Source: TMP-86 sp964247385
GTDB lineage: Bacteria; Pseudomonadota; Gammaproteobacteria; Steroidobacterales; Steroidobacteraceae
Assembly (NCBI GenBank): GCA_964247385.1
Contig: CAXTUB010000003.1
Coordinates: 124,001-188,000 of the forward strand
Direction: 5' to 3'
DNA length: 64,000 nucleotides
Shown here: in pieces, positions 27,384-36,129 of the stretch
How the letters are laid out: every line of letters starts with the position of its first letter
How positions within the stretch are numbered: the stretch's first letter is position 1
Program-made: the position numbers and the translations under genes
The notes under the pieces: generated by a model
The model's database searches: none
The model's input: the letters and a program-made list of their open reading frames with translations, nothing else
What the model was told of the DNA's origin: nothing

Positions 27384-27459
27384 TGGTGGAGCCAGACGGG
27401 ATCGAACCGACGACCTCTTCCATGCCATGGAAGCGCTCTCCCAGCTGAGCTATGGCCCC
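27384..27459 (-). tRNA. tRNA-Ala (anticodon GGC)
   Basis: A 76-base cloverleaf with encoded CCA on the minus strand: acceptor GGGGCCA/TGGCTCC, D-arm TAGCTCAGCTGGGAGAGC, anticodon loop ATGGCAT with GGC, and T-arm GTCGGTTCGATCCCG. Confidence 0.97.
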
Positions 27460-27471
27460 TTCGCCCGGCAG

Positions 27472-27498
27472 ATTATCGGCAACCTTCGAGCGCGTCAA
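27472..27498 (-). promoter_or_regulatory. Sigma-70-type promoter of tRNA-Ala
   Basis: On the minus strand TTGACG (27498-27493) and GATAAT (27477-27472) are separated by 15 bases, with the tRNA 5' end 12 bases beyond the -10 box. The spacing is slightly short but both boxes are good. Confidence 0.6.
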
Positions 27499-27855
27499 AG
27501 CCGTTCGGTTGGGAGCTGTACGACCCACACTCACGCCCACACCACGGGCATTGTTGCGGATTCCCGACAGGCTTATGTCAAGTGGCTTGCGTCCTCAACT
27601 GCTTACCGGCAATCTCGCAAACCGCTGATTGCGCTGAAATTTGGAACGGATCTGTCAACGCATGAGTCAGATTTCCGTTTTCAACGATTTGAATCACGGT
27701 TGTCCATTCTGCGGCGATTTGAATGTGCGAGTGGTTCAAAAATCCTTAAAAATGCTCCTGTATACTGATTTGAATCCCGGCGCGCAGGTGCGAAAAATAA
27801 TTGTTGTCTTTCCGCTACAGCAAGCCTTGCGGCGCGTTGGCGATGGAGGTTGAGT
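27499..27855 (+). other. Non-coding leader of the second export operon
   Basis: No convincing gene is seen. Three copies of GATTTGAAT occur at 27686-27694, 27716-27724 and 27767-27775. TATACT at 27761-27766 could be a -10 box for the operon starting at 27856; the context TGTATACTG recurs ahead of the BY-kinase gene (about 33963-33971). The last bases hold GGAGG, six bases before the TTG start at 27856. Confidence 0.45.
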
Positions 27856-29262
27856 TTGGATGAGCCGATAGTATCGCGCCGATCTTTCGAAATTGCCGCG
27901 ATCGCTCTCCTCCGACTCGTCCTGCCGCCGCTGGTGGTCGTGGGCATGCTGTACAGCCTGGCGAAGGTGTACCACGAATACTTCAGTGTCTACTTCGTAG
28001 CGGCCAGCGCAGTGGCCTTTGCCCTGTCCGCGCTATTTCTGCAGCCGCCGCGCAATCTGGCGGCGCAGATGTTCTCCAATCGCCTGCCGTTGATTCTCGC
28101 CATCGTCACGCGCTGGACGGTGATCTTTGCCGTCATGCTGGCCCTCGCGTACGTCGCGCGTTGGTCGGGCAATTTCGCGCGGCGCGTGGTGCTCACTTGG
28201 GCGGTGACCACACCGGCCGTTCTAGTCATGGTGAATCTCATTTTGAATGAGCTGCGCCGGCGCATTCTCAAAGATCCCTCGAATGCGCGGCGCGTGGTCT
28301 TTGCGGGACTCAATGAGATGAGTCTGTCTCTTTCCGACCGGCTCGATAAGAACCCCGAGGCCTGCATGCGCGTCGCTGGATTTTTTGACGATCGGAGCGG
28401 CGAGCGGCTCGGTGTGGGCCGCTCGGCGCGCTTGCTCGGCTCGTTGCGCGACCTCGCGAGCTATGTGCGCACGCACTCGATCAGCGTCATCTTCATCGCG
28501 TTGCCGGTGCGTCACATTCAGCGCGTCGCCACCCTCGTCGATGAGTTGTGCGATACCACCGCGTCCATTTATTACGTTCCTGATTTGCTGGCGTTCGATC
28601 TCATGCAAGCCCGCACCGGCGAGCTGCTCGGCGTTCCCGTCGTCGCCATGTACGAGACGCCTTTCAGCGGTCATCGCGCCGCGGTCAAGCGCCTCACCGA
28701 TATCTTGATCGCCGCGACCGTGCTGCTCACCATGCTGCCCGTGCTCATCGTCATCGCGGTGGGCATCAAGGCCTCATCTCCCGGCCCCGTGTTGTTTCGG
28801 CAGCGCCGTTACGGATTGGATGGACGAGAGATTCACGTATTGAAATTTCGTACCATGCGGGTCATCGAGGACGGCACTCACATTCGTCAGGCCACGCGTA
28901 ATGACGCGCGCATCACGCGGTTCGGTGCGTTCTTGCGCCGCTACTCGCTGGATGAGATACCGCAGTTGTGGAATATCTTGCAAGGGAGCATGAGTCTGGT
29001 CGGCCCAAGGCCGCACGCGGTGGCTCACAACGAGCAATATCGCAAGCTCATTCGCGGTTACATGCTGCGCCACAAAGTGTTGCCGGGCTTGACCGGTCTT
29101 GCGCAAATCAATGGCTGCCGCGGCGAGACCGTGCGCCTCGAAGATATGGAAGCACGCGTGAAATTCGATCTTGATTATGTTCGCAGATGGTCTCTGCTGC
29201 TCGACTTCAAGATTATCATGCTCACCCTCGGCCGAATCGTTCGTGATAGCAAGGCGTTTTAG
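27856..29262 (+). CDS. Undecaprenyl-phosphate sugar phosphotransferase (WcaJ-like)
   Basis: 468 residues: about four N-terminal membrane segments, a Rossmann-like domain (RRVVFAGLNEMSLSL) and a C-terminal sugar transferase domain (KRLTDILIAATVLLTMLPV, VLKFRTMRVIEDGTH, YSLDEIPQLWNILQGSM, LVGPRPHAVAHNEQY, LPGLTGLAQINGCRGET). The last motifs are those of glucose-1-phosphate or galactose-1-phosphate initiating enzymes. The start at TTG 27856 has GGAGG at the right distance; a TTG at 27850 is also in frame. It opens an operon with OPX, barrel and PCP genes and is independent of the XrtA-type initiator. Confidence 0.92.
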   Translation: MDEPIVSRRSFEIAAIALLRLVLPPLVVVGMLYSLAKVYHEYFSVYFVAASAVAFALSALFLQPPRNLAAQMFSNRLPLILAIVTRWTVIFAVMLALAYVARWSGNFARRVVLTWAVTTPAVLVMVNLILNELRRRILKDPSNARRVVFAGLNEMSLSLSDRLDKNPEACMRVAGFFDDRSGERLGVGRSARLLGSLRDLASYVRTHSISVIFIALPVRHIQRVATLVDELCDTTASIYYVPDLLAFDLMQARTGELLGVPVVAMYETPFSGHRAAVKRLTDILIAATVLLTMLPVLIVIAVGIKASSPGPVLFRQRRYGLDGREIHVLKFRTMRVIEDGTHIRQATRNDARITRFGAFLRRYSLDEIPQLWNILQGSMSLVGPRPHAVAHNEQYRKLIRGYMLRHKVLPGLTGLAQINGCRGETVRLEDMEARVKFDLDYVRRWSLLLDFKIIMLTLGRIVRDSKAF

Positions 29263-29832
29263 ATGCGAAAATCGAAGTGGATTGTGATTTGTGGAGCGAT
29301 GTGGTCGCTTGCGACAGCGACGATGAGCCGCGCGGATGCGCCGCTCGTCGATTACAAGTTGAGCCCGGGCGACAAGGTGAGCGTGGGCGTCTACGACGAC
29401 CCGAAGCTCGTGCCGCAAGAAATCACCATCACACCCGATGGCAAGTTCGCCTTTCCGATGGTCGGTGAGGTAGTTGCCGGTGGGCGCACGGCGCAGCAGA
29501 TCCGCAACGAGCTCGAGACGAAGCTCAAAAAGTTCATCGCCGAGCCCGTGGTCATTTTCGCTGTGACCGAGGTGAAAGGAAGCGTCGCTTACGTGATCGG
29601 TCAGGTGAACAAGCCCGGACCCATCGTCATGAATCCGCGCATCAATGTACTGCAAGCGCTCAGTATCGCGGGAGGCGGCAACCCCTATGCGAAGCTCGAT
29701 GATGTCGTCATCATCCGCACCACCGCCGCCGGTCAGCGCCTCGTCGGCTTCAACTATGGGCGAGTGAGCTCGGGCAAGAGCCTCGAGCAAAACGTCACGT
29801 TGGAAAGCGGTGATGTGGTTGTTGTACCGTAA
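29263..29832 (+). CDS. Short OPX polysaccharide export protein
   Basis: 189 residues: type I signal peptide (cleaved near SRADA, without lipobox), Poly_export domain YKLSPGDKVSVGVYDDPKL, then one SLBB domain (AYVIGQVNKPGPIVMNPRINV) ending in SGDVVVVP. Like the XrtA OPX protein it lacks Wza's outer-membrane helix, so it needs an outer-membrane partner; the overlapping next gene encodes a beta-barrel. It starts directly after the stop of the transferase gene and overlaps the barrel gene by 20 bp. Confidence 0.92.
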   Translation: MRKSKWIVICGAMWSLATATMSRADAPLVDYKLSPGDKVSVGVYDDPKLVPQEITITPDGKFAFPMVGEVVAGGRTAQQIRNELETKLKKFIAEPVVIFAVTEVKGSVAYVIGQVNKPGPIVMNPRINVLQALSIAGGGNPYAKLDDVVIIRTTAAGQRLVGFNYGRVSSGKSLEQNVTLESGDVVVVP

Positions 29833-31030
29833 GGTATTAGCGCGCAGCGCACTGCCGCTCGCGTTTTTAATCGGCTCTTCCGCAAACGCCGCGGAGTATT
29901 ACCAGCAACCTGTGGTATCGGCCCGCGTCGAGACGAACTCGAACGTGCGACTCTCAACCGATTCCGATGATCATCGGCAGACCGAGTCTTATACCGCTCA
30001 AGTATCGGATCTGATCGGTGTCGCAACTCCCACGACGAACACGATCGTTCAACCCACGTTGCGTTACCAAACCTTTCCCAGCGACCACCGATTTGACCGG
30101 TTCGAGGCGGATCTCAAATTCAACACCACTTACAGCTCGCCGCGAAGCGACTTTTTCGCTTTCGGGCGATTTTCGCGCCAGGACGCGATCAACTCAGAGC
30201 TGCCTTTGGCGACGTTTCCTGAGGTGATTCCCGGCACTCCCACGAACACGGATACGGGTAGATTCACCCGGGGACTGGTGAAAAACGATTTTTTTGTAGT
30301 TCCGAGCTACAGCTATCGTCTCGATCCGCGCACCTCGATCGGCGCCTCTGCGACCGGGGAAATTACGCGCTACAGTCCTTCGGATGACTCAAGTCACATC
30401 GACTTCAACTATTACCTGGCAAAGCTTTTAGCCACTCGAGCCCTGTCCGCGAAAGCGGATCTGACAGGCGGACTGCTTTATTCGAAGTACGACCCGAGTG
30501 AGGTGACGAGTCAGTCGCACGCAAACGGCGTCACTTCGGGCTTCAGATACTCTTGGAGTCCGCTGATTTACACTTCCTTTAATGCAACGTATCAGCGCAC
30601 CACCATCGACGCTAACGACGGCACGCAACAGAAGCTGAACAATTGGGGTGCCACGCTGAGTGGCGGATACAAAACCCTGATTTCGGACACCCGGTTGGAT
30701 ATTGGCCGGTCGGTGTCTCCAAGCGGTGCGGGCGGCCTCTATTACGTCGACCAAATTCACCTTCAATACACGCGCGATCTCTCGGAGAGGCTTTCGGTGC
30801 TTGCCGCGACGCGATTGCAGCGAAATGGCTCTTTGTCTAATCGCAACGGCGGCGATGACCGGCGTTACGCGACGGTCGATCTGTCGGCAGAATACGATGT
30901 TTCGATCCATTGGTTCGTGCGCGCTGGTTACCGGCTCATTTCGCAGAAATATGCGCAGGAAGAATCCGGTGCGGACAATAACCAAGTTTTCTTGACGTTC
31001 GGATATAGCGGCCTGAAACGGCAACGATGA
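29813..31030 (+). CDS. Outer-membrane beta-barrel of the second export system
   Basis: 405 residues: a signal peptide (ALPLAFLIGSSANA), then many alternating strands with aromatic girdle residues (VVPSYSYRL, DFNYYLAKL, TSGFRYSWSPLIYTSFNATY), ending in VFLTFGYSGLKRQR. It resembles the outer_membrane_beta-barrel_2/TIGR03016-like proteins. It sits between the OPX and PCP genes, overlapping both. This is good evidence that it works with them as the outer-membrane channel. An ATG at 29813 was taken; a GTG directly before it is possible. Confidence 0.85.
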   Translation: MWLLYRKVLARSALPLAFLIGSSANAAEYYQQPVVSARVETNSNVRLSTDSDDHRQTESYTAQVSDLIGVATPTTNTIVQPTLRYQTFPSDHRFDRFEADLKFNTTYSSPRSDFFAFGRFSRQDAINSELPLATFPEVIPGTPTNTDTGRFTRGLVKNDFFVVPSYSYRLDPRTSIGASATGEITRYSPSDDSSHIDFNYYLAKLLATRALSAKADLTGGLLYSKYDPSEVTSQSHANGVTSGFRYSWSPLIYTSFNATYQRTTIDANDGTQQKLNNWGATLSGGYKTLISDTRLDIGRSVSPSGAGGLYYVDQIHLQYTRDLSERLSVLAATRLQRNGSLSNRNGGDDRRYATVDLSAEYDVSIHWFVRAGYRLISQKYAQEESGADNNQVFLTFGYSGLKRQR

Positions 31031-32562
31031 GTAGCGCGCCCATGGAACTCCTAACACAGACCAAGACCTCGGCGGCGACGAGCGATTATTTTGGAATTAT
31101 CCGCCGCCGCTCGACTTACTTGCTCACATTCATACCCCTTGGCGCTCTGATTGGAACCTTTTTCGCATTCGCGCTGCAGCCGCTATATGAGTCAACGGTG
31201 ACGATCCTGCGGGAGAGTTCGGTCGTCGTCCCCAAGGACGTCATCGAATCGACCGTCAGCCATTCTGACCAGCAAATTGAGATTGTTCAGGGACAGGTGA
31301 TGACGTCGGATGCCCTCGAAGATCTCGTGCGTGATTACGATCCCTATCCAAGCGAGCACGCGCTATCGATTTCGCAGAAGGCGCAGCTCGTCGCCGAGAA
31401 CACCTCACTGGAGAAGGTCGACCCGGTCACGATGAAGCCTTTGGCGGAGTCGGAAGCATTCTCTGTGCATTTCGATAATCCAGATCCGGTGCGTGCCCGC
31501 AAGGTTGCCGGCAGATTGGGCAATCTCTTTGTTACCTACAACCAACGTGCTCGCTCCGAGACTGCGCGGAAGGCGACAATCTTTTTGCAAAAGCAGGCTG
31601 AATCCATTAGCTCTCAAATGGCTGTGGTGGATCAGGAGATTGCGAAGCTCAAATCGGTGCATGGCGATGCACTCCCCGAGTTGGCAGTACGCAATCAAGC
31701 GTCCATCGATCGCAATCAGCATGATCTCGATCTCCTGCAGCAGCAGATTTTGTCTGCGCAGGAACGAGAATCTGGATTGTCGGTGCAGCTGAGTCAGATG
31801 AGCCCCAACTTGATTGCGCAAAGCGGCGATCTCACTGATATCGCCACCATCAGGGCTCGTCTCGCCGAAGCGGAGCAGCGCTATACCCCGGATCATCCGG
31901 AGGTCAAACGTCTCAAGGCTGCCCTGCAGACGATGACCACGCAGACCGCGTCGCGACCGAATGGCATCGCGCAGAATGCGAACAACCCTCAATATCTGAT
32001 CACCGCGGCGCAGCTGACTGCCGTACGCAATGAAATCAGAAATTTGCAATCTCAGGCAGCCAAAGCCCGCGGGCAAATTGATTCGTATGAGAATCTCCTG
32101 CGCCGCACACCGCAAGTTGAAACCGAGTATGCCGATATCATGCGCCGGCAGAAGAGTCTTCAAACGGAATACCAGGACGTCCATGACAAGCTGCAGAATG
32201 CGAAACAGGCGCAAACTTTCGAAAGTGAAGAGCAAGGCGAGCGATTCACGCTGTTGCACGGTCCGTCGAGACCCAAGCTTCCCGTGTATCCCAACCGTAT
32301 CGGCTTGATCATGATCGGACTTATTTTCGGATGCGGGCTTGCGGCTGCAGCGATTGCCATCGCTGAGGCAGTCGATTCGAATATTCGGGGATCGCGCGAC
32401 ATCCCGTCGGGGGATGCGGTTCCACTGTTAGCATCCATCCCATTCATTCCCAACCGTAAGGACGTCACGCGGCGGCGGATGAAGATTGCATATTTTGCGG
32501 TGGGCTATGGAGCCGTCCTTGCGGTCGTCGGCGTGACGGTGGCGAACAGGTTAAGTCACTGA
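31027..32562 (+). CDS. GumC/Wzz-type chain-length determinant (PCP)
   Basis: 511 residues: Wzz domain with a membrane segment at about 32-52, the periplasmic start YESTVTILRESSVVVPKDV, a long coiled coil (about 175-400), the proline motif PSRPKLPVYPNR and a second membrane segment (IGLIMIGLIFGCGLAAAAIAI), then a short cytosolic stretch and a third hydrophobic segment at the C terminus. There is no kinase domain; the BY-kinase is a separate gene at 34061. The start overlaps the barrel stop as ATGA. Confidence 0.92.
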   Translation: MSSAPMELLTQTKTSAATSDYFGIIRRRSTYLLTFIPLGALIGTFFAFALQPLYESTVTILRESSVVVPKDVIESTVSHSDQQIEIVQGQVMTSDALEDLVRDYDPYPSEHALSISQKAQLVAENTSLEKVDPVTMKPLAESEAFSVHFDNPDPVRARKVAGRLGNLFVTYNQRARSETARKATIFLQKQAESISSQMAVVDQEIAKLKSVHGDALPELAVRNQASIDRNQHDLDLLQQQILSAQERESGLSVQLSQMSPNLIAQSGDLTDIATIRARLAEAEQRYTPDHPEVKRLKAALQTMTTQTASRPNGIAQNANNPQYLITAAQLTAVRNEIRNLQSQAAKARGQIDSYENLLRRTPQVETEYADIMRRQKSLQTEYQDVHDKLQNAKQAQTFESEEQGERFTLLHGPSRPKLPVYPNRIGLIMIGLIFGCGLAAAAIAIAEAVDSNIRGSRDIPSGDAVPLLASIPFIPNRKDVTRRRMKIAYFAVGYGAVLAVVGVTVANRLSH

Positions 32563-32645
32563 CCAAGACCGATACGCCGTCGAATCGGGCGGCGATCGGT
32601 GGTATGCACCCCGCTGCGATTGGCGCTTCGTAAGCTCCATTGAGC

Positions 32646-33899
32646 ATGGCCGAGCGTTTCAACATGTTGATTGTCTCGTCGGATACCTACCCGCCGACTC
32701 GGGTAGATGTCAGCGTGCTTTTTGCACGTGAGCTCGCCCACCGCGGACACACGCTGGATTGGATACTCCAAAGCGAGGTAGATACGTCGACAGGATTCGC
32801 TGTTTCTTGGGGCGGCGGCACGGCATGGGTTGGCCGCACGGACTGCGGTGGTTCGCTGCGGCACCGTATTAGAAAACACGTGCTCGGCATCGCGAATGAT
32901 ACAAAGCTCTTTGGAGTTCTGAGGCGCGGTAATTACGACGCGATTCAAGTCAAGGACAAGTTCATCGCCGGGATTTTTGCAGCCATCGCTGCGCGCCTAG
33001 TCGGCGTCGCGTTCATATACTGGCTCTCATACCCATTTCCAGAAGACTACCTGCTGCGCGCGCGAGATCCTGCTTCTAGATACCGGCGCCTATATTTCAT
33101 TCGCGGAACCATTTTCCGTTGGCTACTTTATCGATTCCTGTTGCGAGCGGCACATCATGTGTTCGTGCAGAGCGAGCAGATGCGAAAGGATATCGCGAAG
33201 CAAGGCATCCCTATCCAGAAGATGTCCGTAGTCAGCATGGGCATCGATGTATCAGCATTCGACGCGGCGTTACGAGAACCTGCGCGCACCATTGCGCCGC
33301 ACAGCATTGTTTACCTCGGTACCTTGGCGCGCGTCCGGCGGCTGGATTTTTTGCTTCGCGTCTTTGCGCGTGTTCGAGCGCGCTGTACTGACTCCACGCT
33401 TTATCTGGTCGGCGCCGGAAATGACAATGCAGATATCGAGTTTCTGAAACGCGAGGCAATGCGGCTCGACGTCGCTTCAAACGTCATCTTCACTGGACAG
33501 CTTCCATGGAGTGAAGCTCTAACGTACGTGAGAGCGGCTAGCGTGTGTGTTTCGCCTTTTCTTCCGACGCCCGTGCTCAATTCGACATCGCCAACCAAGC
33601 TGGTCGAATACATGGCGTTGGAAAAGCCCGTAGTAGGAAACGATCACCCTGAGCAGCGCTTGGTGATTCAGGAGAGCGGCGGCGGCCTGTGTGTGCCTTG
33701 GGACGAAGAGGTGTTTGCCGTGGCTATCCTTGAGCTCCTGCGCGACCCAGAGCGCGCTGCGATGATGGGCAAGGAGGGTAAGAAATATGCACATGCGCGA
33801 AGAAGCTACCAACGCATTGCGGATGGCGTCGAAAAGGAGATTTTGAATGTCACGCGAACGTATCGAGCGAGACGCGCATCACGTCGCGCGGGCAGTTAA
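32646..33899 (+). CDS. Glycosyltransferase family 4
   Basis: About 417 residues, GT-B fold: MLIVSSDTYPPTRVDVSVLF at the start, FVQSEQMRKDI and VVSMGIDVSAF at the domain junction, IVYLGTLARVRRLDFLL opening the donor domain, and LNSTSPTKLVEYMALEKPVVG in place of the usual E-X7-E. The first glutamate of that motif is replaced (N-S-T-S-P-T-K-L-V-E), a variant common in some GT4 branches. The start is taken at ATG 32646; TTG 32640 and ATG 32664 are alternatives. It is separated from the PCP gene by 83 bp. Confidence 0.86.
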   Translation: MAERFNMLIVSSDTYPPTRVDVSVLFARELAHRGHTLDWILQSEVDTSTGFAVSWGGGTAWVGRTDCGGSLRHRIRKHVLGIANDTKLFGVLRRGNYDAIQVKDKFIAGIFAAIAARLVGVAFIYWLSYPFPEDYLLRARDPASRYRRLYFIRGTIFRWLLYRFLLRAAHHVFVQSEQMRKDIAKQGIPIQKMSVVSMGIDVSAFDAALREPARTIAPHSIVYLGTLARVRRLDFLLRVFARVRARCTDSTLYLVGAGNDNADIEFLKREAMRLDVASNVIFTGQLPWSEALTYVRAASVCVSPFLPTPVLNSTSPTKLVEYMALEKPVVGNDHPEQRLVIQESGGGLCVPWDEEVFAVAILELLRDPERAAMMGKEGKKYAHARRSYQRIADGVEKEILNVTRTYRARRASRRAGS

Positions 33900-34060
33900 G
33901 TTCAATAGCGCAAACGCCAAGGCGATGCTCGTTGGTCTCGCCCCACGATGGTATTGACGATCATGTATACTGTTTTTCATCCAAATGCACGGCAAAATTA
34001 TGCTGCAAGCGGCAGTGTTTTTCGGCTCATCCCCTCAAAGCTCTCGTCTTCGGAACGTGT

Positions 34061-34927
34061 ATGACCATAGTTGAAGCTGCGCTTCAAAAAGCGAAAGACC
34101 TCGCGACTCAGCGCCCTGGCGCGGATCGCAGAACGAGCGATGTCGTCAGGCGCCGTCCCGCGCCTCCGGTTAAGGGTCCGCCGCCCGCCAAAGCAATTCG
34201 TGGAAGTTCGCTTTCCGTAGACGTCGATACGTGCCGGCAGAGCCGTGTGTTGTTGACCAAGTCGCAAGAAAAAGCAGACGTGGCAGCGGTCGCTGCCTAT
34301 CGCATTTTGCGGACTCGCGTGCTGCATCGGGCCCGCGCGCAGCAGTGGACAACGATCGGCGTGACGAGCGCCGTCCCGGGAGACGGTAAGACGGTGACCG
34401 CAGTCAATTTGTCGTTGAGTCTCGCGCGTGAAAACAACAGCAGCGTCGTACTTCTCGATCTCGACATGCGAAACCCGAGTGTCTGTAAGGCGCTGGGCGT
34501 AACGCCGCCGGTTGAGCTCAGAGAAGCTCTCGAGGGCCGCGCATCTTACAATGATGTATTCATGTCAATTTCCGGCATCGACAACCTGCTGTTTGCGGGC
34601 AATGTGACGTCGCGCGATGGTGCCTCAGAGGTTCTCGCGTCTCAGGCATTGGAAGATCTGCTTCAGTTCATTAAGGCAGGGACATCGAATCCGCTGATCC
34701 TGATCGATCTGCCGCCAATTTTGAGCACGGACGATGCGCTCGTCGTTGCACCGCGCATCGACTCGATGCTTTTGGTCATGTCAGAGGGGCAAACTTCGCG
34801 CGTCAGTTTCGAAAAAGCGTTGCTGCAATTATCGGAGTTTCCGATCGCAGGCTTTGTGCTGAATCGCTCGGGAGACCACGCCAGTCACTACGGCTACGGC
34901 GACGGCGCTGGTTACGGGCACTATTAA
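34061..34927 (+). CDS. CpsD-like tyrosine kinase (BY-kinase)
   Basis: 288 residues. The N-terminal third is basic and low in complexity; the kinase core has AYRILRTRVLH (EXXRXXR-like oligomerisation helix), Walker A SAVPGDGKT, Walker A' VVLLDLDMRNP and Walker B LILIDLPPIL. The tail HYGYGDGAGYGHY is the tyrosine cluster. It partners with the PCP at 31027-32562, from which it is separated by a GT4 gene. A 161-bp upstream gap contains TGTATACTG, a possible -10 region, so it may have its own promoter. Confidence 0.92.
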   Translation: MTIVEAALQKAKDLATQRPGADRRTSDVVRRRPAPPVKGPPPAKAIRGSSLSVDVDTCRQSRVLLTKSQEKADVAAVAAYRILRTRVLHRARAQQWTTIGVTSAVPGDGKTVTAVNLSLSLARENNSSVVLLDLDMRNPSVCKALGVTPPVELREALEGRASYNDVFMSISGIDNLLFAGNVTSRDGASEVLASQALEDLLQFIKAGTSNPLILIDLPPILSTDDALVVAPRIDSMLLVMSEGQTSRVSFEKALLQLSEFPIAGFVLNRSGDHASHYGYGDGAGYGHY

Positions 34928-34966
34928 CTCGTTCCCGGCAAATACTTGATCTAGACGGGATCAAAC

Positions 34967-36121
34967 GTGTCGGCGCGCATTCGATTGTGCGTGGTTTCAC
35001 CCAGAGCTTTTGGCGGCGGCGCCGAATACCAAATATCACAGCTTCTCGAGATTCTTCGAGCATCAAATAGCGTGGAAATTACATTCCTGGCTCATCACGT
35101 CGACAATTCCCCCAAAGTTGATCGAGTCATCAAGATTGGCCGTAGCTCTCGCCAGCCGGTTTTCGGATATGTCATGGATTATCGAGCGCTTAATCGCGAG
35201 CTGCGCGCAGCACAGCCAATGGTCATCTACCAGCGCGTAGGGGGAGGCTACACCGGCATCGCGGCACATTACGCAAAGCATTATGGCTCTCAAATGATTT
35301 GGCATGTAGCTCACGACAGTGATGTCACGCACGCAAATCTCGAGCCGGCGCGCAACCCGATTCGTCCGCATCTGGAGAAACAGGCCCTGAAATATGGCGC
35401 GCGAAATGCGCACGCGATCGTTACGCAGACCGAGCATCAAGCCCAGTTGCTGCAAGCGAATTTTCACCGTGCAGCTGACCTGGTCATACCGAATTTTCAT
35501 CCCACGCCCGCTGAGCCCACCGACAAGTCCGGTCCAATGACTGTGGTATGGGTCGCGAACTTGCGGCCATGGAAACGTCCTGAAGCGTTTATTCAACTGG
35601 CTCAACGATTGTCCGATCTACAAGGGGTGCAATTTGTAATGATTGGCGCTGCGCCGCAGGGCCGAGGCGATGCGCACTGGCGCGATCAGTTGATGCAATC
35701 CATTCGTGCGACTCGTAACTTGGATTACCGCGGGGCGCAGTCTCGAAAAGAGGTGAACGCGCTATTGGCCAAAGCGCATTTGTTCGTAAACACCAGCGAG
35801 TGCGAGGGATTTCCAAACACGTTCATCGAATCCTGGATGCGTGAGGTGCCGGTCATCAGTTTGAGCGTCAATCCCGACGGCGTGTTCGATCGGGAAATGG
35901 TGGGCGCTCATGCACGAACAACGCAAGGGCTCGAAGGCTGGGTCAGAAAGATGCTTCAAGATCCTGAGCTGCGGCTCGCCCATGGGGCCGGTGCCCGCCA
36001 ATATGCCATGCGCAATCATTCTTTAGTCAATGCGGCCCGATTGGCCGACTTCATCGTGAGGCGAGCGCAATCGAGTGATCTGTGGCGACAACAAGTCGGC
36101 TTACGCGGCGCGGCTTGCTGA
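34967..36121 (+). CDS. Glycosyltransferase family 4
   Basis: 384 residues starting with GTG. LCVVSPRAFGGGAEYQISQL is the N-terminal acceptor-domain strand and glycine loop; AHAIVTQTEHQAQLL and VIPNFHPTP mark the domain junction; VVWVANLRPWKRPEAFIQLA and the E-X7-E region ECEGFPNTFIESWMREVPVI are in the donor domain. It follows the BY-kinase gene by 39 bp; the gap has a short dyad TTGATC/GATCAA. Donor and acceptor cannot be predicted. Confidence 0.88.
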   Translation: MSARIRLCVVSPRAFGGGAEYQISQLLEILRASNSVEITFLAHHVDNSPKVDRVIKIGRSSRQPVFGYVMDYRALNRELRAAQPMVIYQRVGGGYTGIAAHYAKHYGSQMIWHVAHDSDVTHANLEPARNPIRPHLEKQALKYGARNAHAIVTQTEHQAQLLQANFHRAADLVIPNFHPTPAEPTDKSGPMTVVWVANLRPWKRPEAFIQLAQRLSDLQGVQFVMIGAAPQGRGDAHWRDQLMQSIRATRNLDYRGAQSRKEVNALLAKAHLFVNTSECEGFPNTFIESWMREVPVISLSVNPDGVFDREMVGAHARTTQGLEGWVRKMLQDPELRLAHGAGARQYAMRNHSLVNAARLADFIVRRAQSSDLWRQQVGLRGAAC

Positions 36122-36129
36122 CAACACGT

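Noticed and set aside
27584..27594. GGACGCAAGCC on the minus strand near tRNA-Ala
   Set aside because: It lacks one A of the GEMM core, has no GNRA hairpin, and reads towards a tRNA gene.
27355..27768. Open frame across tRNA-Ala and the following leader
   Set aside because: It covers a tRNA gene antisense and has no protein-like composition or ribosome-binding site.
33954..33970. TTGACG plus TATACT as a sigma-70 promoter before the BY-kinase
   Set aside because: The two boxes are only six bases apart, so they cannot form one promoter; TATACT alone may still be a -10 box.
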